64,000 nucleotides of DNA from Formicarius rufipectus. Its lineage: Eukaryota; Chordata; Aves; Passeriformes; Formicariidae. Each line of letters begins with the position of its first letter. Position 1 is the stretch's first letter. Under the pieces are notes generated by a model. It did no database searches. It saw nothing but the letters and a program-made list of their open reading frames with translations, and was not told the DNA's origin. Position numbers and translations under genes: made by a program. The stretch spans positions 687,744 through 751,743 of the forward strand of contig VXAU01001252.1 of NCBI GenBank assembly GCA_013399695.1, in the 5' to 3' direction. This document shows positions 11,251 through 22,900 of this stretch, piece by piece.

Positions 11251-14200
11251 TGCCTTTAATTTTAAGATGTATATCCTTTTAGAGAAAGTTTCTTATTGGT
11301 CATACTGTGGTAAGGTGGGTGTTGGTTTTTTTTGGCAACATCTACTGCTATCCATTCTGTTATTGCTGCAAATACACCTGTCATGGCCAAAACTGAAAAA
11401 TAAGAAAATAGCTGTTCATACATGGCAGCTCTTCATCCTGGAGTGCATTTAAGATAATGGTTCAAATGAAGCAATGTGAGATAAAATGGAAACAACAGGT
11501 ATTTCATGCAAATACCTTCCTGTATACTGGTAATGAAAGGCAGGATCTGGTTTTGCCTTATAGCTTCTGGTCATGCTGCTTAAGGGTAACTTAGTGCTGC
11601 TGGAAATGCCATTAGTACCTACCCATGAAAAACGATCTAAGCTGTACAAGGGCAAGGACACTCTGGGAGGTGAGTACTGTGGTACCCCACCGAGTCCCTG
11701 CTGTGTCCAGCCCTGCTGCTGCAGCCTCGGGTGCTTCATTATGGACTCACAAGTGATGGCAAGTGTGGGCTGACAGATAAAGCATGGAATTTAGCATGAG
11801 GAGAAATCTATGCTTGAATCTTATTGCAGTGTGTTATCTGACTCCTCTGACTGCAGCATGTGACTGAATTAAAGTGAATGATGAAATTATGTACAGTCGT
11901 TTTCATAAGCAGAAGTCAGTTACGAAGTGCTTCCAGATGTATGTTTAATGTATTTCTGTTTTATTATGGTGTCTATTTGATGTACGTGGTACTGACTAAA
12001 TGGTTAAAAACACTGCAGTGTGTACAGAAGTATATTGTACTCAATTTTTTCCAAAAGTGTCAGTGTTGATAACTAAAAACTGAAATACTGCAATCTAATC
12101 AACAGTGCTTTTATGGGCCTATGAGCATAGGCTTTTAACATTTGGGTAACTCTACTGTTTGTAGACATAAAAATAAATGGCCCTAAAATTATTTTAGGAT
12201 TGTAGGTTTAATATAGGGAACTAGATAAAGCTACAAAAAGTAAATCAGAGTCAAATTATTTCTGGCATCACATCTGCCAGGCCCATCAAGAAACAGATAT
12301 TTTACACGCCTGCTTCATGGGATTCAGGAAACCAGCGCTCTGCTCAGCTGGATTGATCAGGTGGACTCAGAAAATTTATCTCCTTGGCTCTCTATTTGCT
12401 GATATCTTATTTTATGGTCTACAGCCATACCATTCTGGTTTCAGATCCTATCAGGTGTCACAAAGCACACTGTATCCAGAGCGGTCAATACTTACACCCG
12501 TCACGTCCAAGCAGAGGAAATATTGCTGGAGAATTGGTGGGTATCACTTCTTTTAGAGTTTGTAATGGGTAGATGCTCCATCATGCTGTTATCAGGCACT
12601 GTATGTTGCAGGCACTTGGTTACTGCTAATACGTAAAACTGGCATTTTGACTTGTAAAGATACATGACCAGTTTTATAAAGGAAGATGGTTAATCTAAAA
12701 ATCTTACCATTTTTTTTTCTGTTTTTTGCTTTGTTTGTTTCCTACCTAACATTTCTGCATTTGATGCAGTTGCATGTGGTGCATTTTCTGTGTTCAATGC
12801 CATGACATCCGGTCATGTTGCAAGTTACTTGGCTCTGTGTCACAGTTTTCTGGAATGGACTCTGATTGTCAGGAGAGGCAAATTTATCACATACAGAGAG
12901 CCAGATCTTGATAACAATGGCTGACCGTTGTCCTGGCAATACACTCAACCCACAGCACGACTGCCCAAAACATATGGGGTTAAACTTCTGACCATCAGCA
13001 TTACTTATTGGTGGGGCATGTGATCATTACATTTCTTATCACTCTGGGACAATATTGCTTTTTTGTTTTCTTCTTTAACTCTATTTTTTTCTAGTTCCCT
13101 TTTTTTTTTCTTATTTCATCTTTGTCTTTTAAATCTTTTTCCCTTCTACATTTCCCTTGGGGAGCAAGTTCTGATTTCGCTCTGGAGAACCAACTTTTCA
13201 CTTCTCCTTATCTGCTAAGATTATTAGCAATTAAGTAGGTAATGTTAACATGCACAGAGTGATAATTGACCCTAATTACATGAAAGAGGCTACAGCAAGG
13301 GTGAAAACAGGTGGTGTTGTAAGTATTTGGTTTTGCAGGCAGAAAAGTCCAGCAAATATTCATTTATAGCAAGATGATATCTAGATGGTTCTCTGCCATA
13401 TGGGTGAGGACTTAGACTTTTTAAAAAAAGAATTCCATTTCTATAGAGTCTGAAATGTGAAAATATTGGATGGGCTTAATTTGGTTCAATGGCATAATGA
13501 CAGGTTGCTGCCATATATAGATTAGGGTGTATTTAAAATACATCTAGTTTAAATTACTTATGTAAATAATAATTTTTGAGTTCAGAGATGGTCACCAAGA
13601 AAAGGACAAATGGGCTCTTTACTGTGATGTAATAACTCTTGGAGTGATTTGGTCATAGTTCTTCAATTTGTGAGAAGATCCCAAAGTTTGCAATGCTACA
13701 CAAAGCTATAGGTAGGGGTGTATTTGAGTAGCACACACAGTGGTGTGCACAATAATCCTGTTTCTCACAGTCATGAATATGTCTCATGATTCTGGAGTCA
13801 ATGATCCCCTCACAGCTCAAGATGGAACAACACAGAAATGGGCCAAACCTCTGAGCTGGGAAGGAGAATCTGGTTTCTGAGAGCCCTGTTTGGTTCTTAA
13901 AACCCTCAGACCTTGAGAATGAGGTGAGAAACTCTGTCATAGAACAGACCAGTTGGGTCTGGTTCATTGTCCCTTCATGGTTCAGAAAGGCTGCAGGAGT
14001 ACCTGGGAGCATTGGATCAGAGCAGCTGAGGAGCTCAGCCTGTGAGATTTGTGCTCCTAAACCCCTCTGCCTTGCCAAAGGCTTTTCTTCTTTGCTTGAG
14101 AGGGTCAAAACTTACCCACCTTGAAATCAGTGGACTACCAGGATGAGCAAGGAGAATCAATACACAGTGCAGTATGAATTTAATATATGTAAGCTGCACT

Positions 14201-16099
14201 GCATTTTTAATCAGCTATATATTTATTGTAGTGAAGAGTAACAAATTACAGTACCACTAGCACACAAAAGCTTATGGCATTCCATTATTCTTAATTAATA
14301 GGTAAGTGCAAGCCTTTTTTATTTATACTGGAGGAGATCTTGTTACTAATTTGGTTGCAAATGTATCTGTAAAAAGGGAAAAAATGTACATCTATTTATT
14401 TTGCTAGTTTAATAATAGAGCACTCATTCTTCCCTTTTAGCTTATTGATCGTTACTTGGTTTGCAATCAAATATTACCATGTTGGTTTTGCATATATTTC
14501 AAAGATATCCACTCTTAGGAGGAAAACAAACTTGTTTGTAACAAACAAATAAAATGCATCTGGAATCTAAAATGAACACTGCAAGCCACGCTTGGGTCAT
14601 TTTACCAGGAATCTGGTCCAAAAATCTGCCACTTAAATGATCAGTAGAACATTACAAGAAAAGCCTCAGGGCAGGTAACATCTATTGTTGATCCATTCAG
14701 TGGTCTCCCTTACCTTCCGTGCAAGAAAGCAGACAGACATAGGGCTCAACAAAACCTATGAGCCTTCATTTGGAGCTTCATTGTTAATTCTGGGGAGGTG
14801 AAACCAACTGTGTCAAGTAATTTTTATCCTTTAACAGAATTTAACTATGCCATAATTAGTAATTAGATTCTTTGCATATTTTCCATATTAAGATCAAAAA
14901 GCTCTTGGGAAAATTTAAACCAAGTCTTAAAACCCAGAAATTTATATTTAATATCTTCAATTTTGGTTTAGCTTCCTAAACAGAAAGAGCCAATCCTTTG
15001 TGGTATCAGTTGGAATTGGGGAAGATAACTTCTGAATATTAACCCGCTTCCCTATATGTGATATGATTTGGAAGATGATATTTAAGATGCTATTAAAAAA
15101 ATGAAAAGTTTAAGCTATTTAAATAAATTAAAAATTAATAGAAATATCTTCCTAGTTAATTTTACTTTCATTTGTTGCAGGTAGTTTGACAGATTTTGAT
15201 CAATACCATGAGAATGTGCTCTTAATACAGTCATGATGGAGTTCTGATGTTGTAACAGAACAGCAGGAGATACAGGACCTTCTGAAGATCAGCTGTGGAA
15301 TGATTTCAGTCCTCAGAGCAACCAAATAAGAAGTTTTCTTCAAAGCAAATTGTGTGTATACTGTTTTTCTGAGTATCTTTTAAAACGGGTATGCAAATCG
15401 AGGTGGATGTCTAACTTGTATTACTGTGAAATGAAAATTTGGTCTAGAATCTGTGGTTGTTATATGTCTTGGAAATTATTTTCTTAATTTTACTTACTAC
15501 AACTTAGATCTAGATCTTGAAATTCTTAGTCTCCACCTTTGAAATATTTGAATTTTCATGCAATGACCTATAATGATTTTCCATAGGATGGTGTTCGGGG
15601 TGGCCTGTATTGTGGTAGATACCTGAAATTGCCCATTTCTTTCTGATCATTCTCAAAAACTGATGTGTTTTTTCTCAGACTGTCTTTCTGAGCTGCTTTA
15701 TTTAGTACAGAAGTTCATTGCTTAAGAGGAAGAATATACTGCCAGAGTTGCTCAGAAGAAGGTAATTTTTTTAATGGAGAAATGTGGGGCAATTACTAAC
15801 TTCAAAAGTAATCCTTATATATGCTAATCTGTCTCATCTCCTCTGTGAGGAATAGATAGATTGCAGTCCCAACAGGGTACAGCATCACTGATTAGCAGAG
15901 GCCTGACAAGCCATTTTTGTCTGTGTGGTGATAGTGAAACTTTGCTTAAAGTAACATGCAGCAAAAAATATAAGCAACCCTCTCCTGCTGAGCTTTCCAG
16001 GACTTACTGCTTGGAGTAAATGTTCAAAAACATTGCAGAACTTGATCAAGAACTGATAATTGAAAAGATGACATGACCTAATTTGAGAAGGGTTATATC

Positions 16100-16900
16100 T
16101 TCACGTGCCCCACACTTGTGTAGTTCAAAATAGAACACATCTTGTCCCTTTAACTTCAGGTGTATGTGTCTTGTCTGGTTCTTGGAAGTGACTGTGTACA
16201 GGCAGAGCATAATTGGCAGCCTGTGACATCCCTGTCTGCAAGTGTCTCTCTAAACGCAGCGTATTTCAGCCTTTATCTAGTGATGGCTGTTACCTGAGAG
16301 AAGCCCAGGGCCATCTCAAAGGGCTTGTAGCGGCTAATTGTGCCTGTTAGGACTAGCAATTAGCTGGGGATCTCTCCACCAGGCAGCTCCGACACCCACT
16401 GGCTTTCAGCTCTCTTCACGTCCTTTCAGTTAACTAGCTGTGCCAGGCAGAGGAGACAGGGACAGGGAGGCAAGTGTCGTGCTGGGAAGGGAAGAGGAGG
16501 GATGGGATGTGTGCGGGACCGCCGGGGAAAAAATAGACAGGGGGTTGGAATGACACACCAAGCCACGACCCGAATCCCACAGAAACAAAGCGGCGGGCGC
16601 CCCGTCCCTCCTTCCGAGGTAGCGGGAGCTACAGCCAGGCAGCACTTCAGCTTGAAGAAAATAATAAAATCTAATTACGTACAGGTCATAAAAAAGATCA
16701 CGTACATATGGTGGTTACTGGTTACCATGGTGCAAACAATGGTTTCAATGGAAACATGAAGCAGAACATCGGAGAATTAAGATAATAAATCAGTTTCATT
16801 GAATAATAAAGCTTTGCACTTACCCATTAATTAAGGATAATCGTATGCCATAAGCTTTTGTGTGCTAGAAGTAATGTGTTACTCTTTACCATAAATATAT
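16100..16900. promoter_or_regulatory. Candidate enhancer/promoter with CpG cluster and X-boxes
   Basis: Three parts adjoin. At about 16330-16370 there are several homeodomain-type cores, including GGCTAATTGTGCC and AGCAATTAGCTG. At 16477-16624 there are 12 CpGs in about 150 bp, in a window otherwise poor in CpG, which suggests protection from methylation decay as at a small CpG-island promoter. At 16721-16755, GTTACCATGG (a left-half RFX X-box) is followed by GTTTCAATGGAAAC, which matches 13 of 14 positions of the X-box consensus GTTNCCATGGNAAC. An ACAATGG SOX-type core lies between them. TAATTACGTAC and TTAATTAAGG occur in the same block. It could be a distal enhancer or the promoter of a noncoding transcript. 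The overlapping open frames (85 codons +, 71 codons -) look spurious. Confidence 0.4.
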
Positions 16901-19900
16901 AGATGATTAAAAATTCAATACACCTTACAGGTAGCAAATTCATACCATCCTCCATATATATTACAAATGAAAGATGTAAGTGTTCTTTTTGCACTTATTA
17001 TTTTTTGGATTGGGATAGAGCGTTTCAATTACCCAACAGAATTTGAGGTTTTGATAGTGATTGGAAGACTTAAGAAAATCTACTTCTTGAAATCTTTGTG
17101 GAAATCTTTAAACATTGATGACATAATTCAAAAATATCTACAAATGTTCAAAAAATAGGCTGGGCTTGTCTGCCACATCTGGTTTCCAATAGTGAATTGA
17201 GACATACAGCATAATGCAACACGCTGTAACACAATACAGCCTGATCTTGCACTGACCCTTCCACTTGATACATCTTTAGGTGCTTTATAATCCCTAACAA
17301 ATGTACCTTAAAATCCTATTGAACTTTGTAGGCAATTGAGAACAAATGTCTTCAGACCAGAAATAGCATCAGAATCTCGGACCAAACAAGAGAGACCATG
17401 CCAGATCCACAGGGTGTGCAGACCAAAGGACATGAAGGCTTCACTCCTGTGAATCAAGGGCAGAGAAAATCTTGGGAGCCAGCACAGAGCATCAGACCGA
17501 TGGGGTTCATTCCCTTCCTCAAATGAACCAAAATGAAACACAGAAAATATTTTTTAAAACTACATCATTAAACCCCTATCCCTCTCAGGACTTTTTTTCC
17601 CGCTTTATCTCTAAAGTGGCGTTTGCAGGACGAATTTTGAGATAGAGAAAATAGTCTTGGGCTGAAGGAGTGGTGGATTCAGACTGCATGGACCCCAAAT
17701 CCTATTCTCTGGCTCTTTCCCAGTGCTCTGTGGAGCAGCCCAGTTCTTTGGCACAGAAAAAAATGTTCAGCAACAAGCATAGACCATCTTTCTTAACGTT
17801 AGAATGGAAACAATGAAGATCTTGGCCTTTCTTTTCTTCTGTCAATGTAGAAAATAATGTATTTGCCTCTGATTCCCTGCCTGCCTCTCTAAAATTATGT
17901 CTCAACATTTCTCAGTGAATCCATTCAGCTGACAAAAAATGCACTTTTAAAAATTATATTTTGGGGAAAATACTGAATAAACACTGGCCCCCAATATATC
18001 AATGACCAAACTTTCTCAGCATGCCTGCTGTAAAATGGAAAAAGACAGTTCTATCACTGGACAGAACACTGGTATTTCACCTCTGGGATCCCAATTTGAT
18101 TTCAAATTGAAACAATAAGTAAATTTCATTTGATGATCTGGGTTCAGCTTCTCTTGCACAAGAGCATCAAATGTAACTCAGTAAAATTTTGGCTCTTCAC
18201 TCTAACCACCTCTGCTTAGAAGAACTGTGGCTTTGTTTACATACAGCTTGAGTTTTTTGTAGACCTCATGGAGAGAATTCCCATACCCTTCAGACTGATC
18301 ATATACTGAGGGTAGTGTGAGAAGAGCTTGTCCTGCTAACAGCATGTTGAACCTCTCCAGAAGGCACAGAAACAGAAATCCTTTAATGCTTATCTATACA
18401 TGAATGGATATTTCCCAGAGTATTAATCCAAGTTGCAGAGTTGTATGCAGGAGTTTGCAAAACACACACAATGCAAAGAGGGGGTGGAAGCCTTTTGTTA
18501 ATTCTCAAAGCAGAGCTGGAGGAAAAAGAAAAGAAAAAAAGAGAGAGAAACAAATCCAAATCCTTCCAAACTGAACTTAAGTGTTAAACATGACCTTTGG
18601 ATTTAAGAACCACAAATTTTCACAGGAAGTTGAAAACATGCTGGATGGGGGAACTAAAGAACAGCAGGAACAGATGCCATTATTTGGCACACAGTGGGGA
18701 GAGCAGCACAGAAAAGGCAGTCTCTGCAGAAGACATTTGCCTTTAACTCTCTTTGTTTTCTCTTGGGGAGATAAGGGTAGGCACTGTGTGAGATTTTCTC
18801 CTTACATCAAAAGGCTTGGGGCAGGGAGGAAGGAGCAGTTTAAAAATATTTTAAGAACCTGGTCATAAAAATCTTCAGTTATCTGTTTTACAGCACAAGA
18901 GGGTTTGTGAGCAGAGCAGAGAGCCTAGGAGGAATCTCTTTAGATTAACTGCAACAACCGCTTGCTATCAGGGAAGGGAAGACCTGGGAAAGGGAACAAA
19001 TAGTGTGCAGCCTTTGTTAAATATTGAGCGGTATGTTCATGAAGAAAGTGCATGTGAACCCCACTGCGTTGCCAGCTGATGGGGCAGAGGGGTGGGCCTG
19101 GCTCCTGGAGGATTGAGCTCACCCTGCCCATGACTGCTGGGGATGTGGGGAACCACTGAGGAGAGGAGACAGAGGCAAATGCTATTTTCTTACCCACCTG
19201 GGATGCAGTCTTGAACAGATATAGAAGAATCACCCATTATACCTTTTTCTGCTTCTGCATTGTTAGGAGGATGAGATAAAAAGCAAAAACATCCCTTGCA
19301 CTTTCCTGTGACTGTTGCATCCTTTCAATCAAGCTTTGACTGCAGGAACAGAGCAAGCACATTGCACTGCCACGTGCACACCAAATCCAGAGAATTATTG
19401 ATTGATGTTTACTTCTGATTCTGAGCCAGTAGAGAACTGTGTAATTGACACCAATTTAATAAATGGTAGAGTTTGGGTACCCAAGATGGGCACAGCAACC
19501 ATTCAAATAAATTATTCAAAGAAATGACACAATATTTTGTAAAACCTGGTCCACTTACATGTAAGAGGTTGAATACTTCTGCCAGGGGCCTGATGACCTT
19601 TCTTGTAGTAGTCTTTGCTCAGAGATGATGGGCTCAAAGAATCACTAATTAGTGGTATCTCTTTGGGAGGGAGGAGGGAGGGATTATTACTATGCTTTCA
19701 CTTCTGAAGATAAGACTCACATGTAGTGGTAGCCTATCTTCGCCAACACTTTCAGTACACAACTTATAGTTTTAATGACCCAATAACCATTCCTAGTTCC
19801 AAAGAAAGACTAGGAAACAGAGATAAGTTGCAGGAATGGGAGCAAGAAAAATACTTTTTTAAAAGGATTATTGTGAAAACCAGCAAAACTGTGACTCCTT

Positions 19901-22900
19901 ACTTTGCAAATTCCTGCAGCTTCAGAGGTGAGACCAGTGTTCTTACTGACAAAGGCTCAAATGTCTAACACTGGACTCCCTGGGTGTTTTTCTGTACCCA
20001 CAAGTTACCAATTCACACAGGGTGTTCTGAACATCATGCTGAAATCAAGCAATAGGACAAATCTATACCCTAGAGAGGGATCAAACAATCCCTTCATCAA
20101 ACAACCCCCAAGCAAAGAGATGCACCATTTTTTGAGTGCATTTCCTTTTTCATATTTGTTTGGGGCCATAATCTTTACTAAAATTAAATTTTGTATTTTC
20201 CTAAATTTTGCTCTAAACAAAACTATCTTCCATGGGTGCAGGAGCAAAGATTTAAGTCTCAGATGATCCTGCCAGAGGTATTCATGCAAGGCAGCTTTGA
20301 GTTTGTAAATTAGGTACACACGTTTTCCCCTATTTCTCTATGGAGTTAATTGGCAAATTCAAGTGTATGATTTGTGCTTTGAAGCTGTGAAACATTTAAG
20401 TGTTTGTATTTTGGTAAACACAGGTCTATTGAAATTTATAGTGTTACTTACTTGCTGAAAGTTTTAAAGTGTCACTAAAGGGATGGGGAGAATCCAGAAT
20501 GCAATGAAACTCTATGCAGCCTTTGTGTGGCATGCCCCACAGTACTTATTTCCCTCCTCATAAGGTGTAGAATCCTATAAATACTTATCCATACATAGCT
20601 ATTTTTAAGATGGCATTTCAAATGCAGATCAGATTTTAGTAGGGTTTAAAGGTTCTAACTTAGCAAAGGGTCAGTTGTGATATCAGCCTAAGTGGTATAT
20701 ATGCCTGGGGAACAATGCCTAACATGAGATGATGAAGGTTAGATAAAATGGGTATAATCCATATTGAAAGCTTTAAAGTTAATTTTTTGCATGTCCTCTC
20801 ACTTAAGTGAAAGAAGTTAAGGCCCCCCCCCGCTTTTTTTTTAAATGTAAAAACCCTGTTTTGTCAGTAGATTCACATTTCCTAGATTTGCCCCAAGTCA
20901 AAACTGTTTGAGAATTAGAAACATTGGAGGCCTCTTGTGTTTAATAAGGGCTAGTGCCTTTTGTCATTTGAGGAAAAAAAATGAAATGGCAATGGAAGCT
21001 ATTTTGCTAATGTTTTTATCTATTCTGTGACTGACATCAATAATACATAACAGTTCCATTGACATTGCATCCTGTCCAATGGACCCACTGACCTGATTCA
21101 ATGTCAGCTGAAATGCCTCGTACATCATAAACATACATGAATTCTCATAGACCCATTATCCTCCCGCCCGGTCCAGGAGTGCCAGGGATCCAATACTAAG
21201 CCTACAGGAGTTTGAATTCTTTTTCTTCACTTGATATTTTCTTTTGCACTAAGAAGGAGCAACTTCATACTTCCTAGAATGTAACTGGGAGACCCCTACA
21301 CATTTTATGAATATATGAATGATAATGATGTCAGTAGTTGTTCAGATACTCAGCTGATAAGCCTGTGGTATACAAACCCAGATAAATACCTCATACCTTG
21401 TCAGGAGAGCCTGCAAACCTGATATGTCATTCTGCCTTATTGTGCAAGAATATATGAATCATAATATTCCCATTAACATTGTACAAAGTCTGCAGTAGTT
21501 GGAGACTTCACCCAATGACAATACAACTTTTATAAAAATATGGATAGTTAGCATGTGCCCCTGCTGTGATTTCATTGCCACTAAAAGCAAAGGGAACAGG
21601 AATGAAAAGTATTCCAAGGTTTTCCATTGGCCCCCCTGAACAGTGCACTGCAGCAGTATATATTTGTTTTACCACTGAGTCTGTTTAGCACTCAAACTGT
21701 AGGAAATTGAATATACACTTACTGTATAAAAATGATATGCTTGGTTAGTGATACTTTAGAAGAAATAAGTGCATCAATCATAGAATAGCAGGTTGTCAAG
21801 GCTTTATGTGTAGGAAAAACACAGAACAAAGAATATAATGCATGTTGGGCACCTTTTTACAAAAGTTTCGTGCCAAAGTTGATTTACAATGAACGTTTTC
21901 CTCCCTCTCTCCTCCCAAATTCTTCTAAAGAAATGTTCAAAGAAATCTGAGCAAACTATCATGCTCTCTGTTCTGACGTGTGTGTAATTACAAGATCATC
22001 CTCATTGTGAATTTTCTGTTTGGTTGATTTAAGGAAAAAAAAAAGAAGGTGCATACTCTTAATGCTGTCCTGTCATTCAAACTCAGAAGGGTAATTTTCC
22101 TCACAAGTTAATGGGAAGAAGACGACTTAATAATTAGCCTGGTTTCGACAGGGCCAGATTCTTGACAAGGAGCAGTGCCTGCACCCAGAACGTGCCTTGG
22201 AGGCTGAGCAGTTCTCAGGGCAAGCCTGTCCGCAGTTTCATTATAAGTGCTCTACCCCAAAAGGAGGGCACTGAGATGTGCACTGCAGCTGTCCCGGGCA
22301 CCAGTTTTGTCCAGTGTTTTTCCTGGGCACGTTGGTCATGCTCAATTTCCCATCAGAGCCCTCTGAGATGGGCAGACCTGACACACAATCTGTACAGTGC
22401 ACAAGCTTTCCTGACAGCATGTGAAAACCTACAGATTAAAACTGCCACAGAGTAGTCTATTGCTGTGGACTGTTGCATCACTCTGCATAATCCAGGCCCC
22501 AAAGCATGACACCGAGCCTGCTTCTGCCCAAATGCAAACTCACATTCTCTGTTATCAGCCACTGCATTACCTCAGCTGGTAAGAAGATTCCTGGATTTCC
22601 AGCTCAGCAGCAATTCTCTCGCCCTGTTTCTTCTTTAGGGCATCTGTCCACCCTCCCATATATGAGACTTCCTCCATTATATGGATTTATGCTGCAGACA
22701 TATGGCTCTAGTTAATCTGACAATCGCTGTTGCTCCCTTTTAAGAGATCTGCTATAGAGAGGTAATCATACATTGTAATGAAATATAACACAAAGACAGG
22801 AAAGATCCTTCTATTTCAGTAAAAGACAAAGACATCTTTTGAGGTTCACCTTAAATACAATTTTTACCAATAGAACTATCCTAAATATCAAAATAATTGA

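Larger units (their letters stand above)
9434..16100. other. Unique sequence, no gene confirmed
   Basis: The largest frame is 151 codons on the minus strand (13653-14108), with no recognisable domain. Contents include an 11-bp unit (GGGCTCTATTT) repeated twice plus a partial copy at 10012-10040, and a T-rich tract at about 13050-13145. An AT-rich block at 14170-14520 has several homeodomain-type cores. A perfect POU octamer, ATGCAAAT, lies at 15391-15398. A weak terminal-exon candidate at 15181-15236 is discussed in the findings. Confidence 0.5.

Noticed and set aside
11573..11670. Possible exon ending at a strong donor-like GAG|GTGAGT near 11670
   Set aside because: The donor matches consensus, but I see no convincing acceptor upstream and the frame matches nothing known.
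13653..14108. 151-codon open frame (-)
   Set aside because: Mixed Cys/Ser/Phe-rich translation with no known family, no acceptor or donor support, and a 66-codon frame open on the other strand.
21775..21815. Possible CR1 tail (CATAGAATAGCAGGTTG)
   Set aside because: The match to the CR1 end stops after about 10 bases and the next 40 bases show no CR1 sequence.
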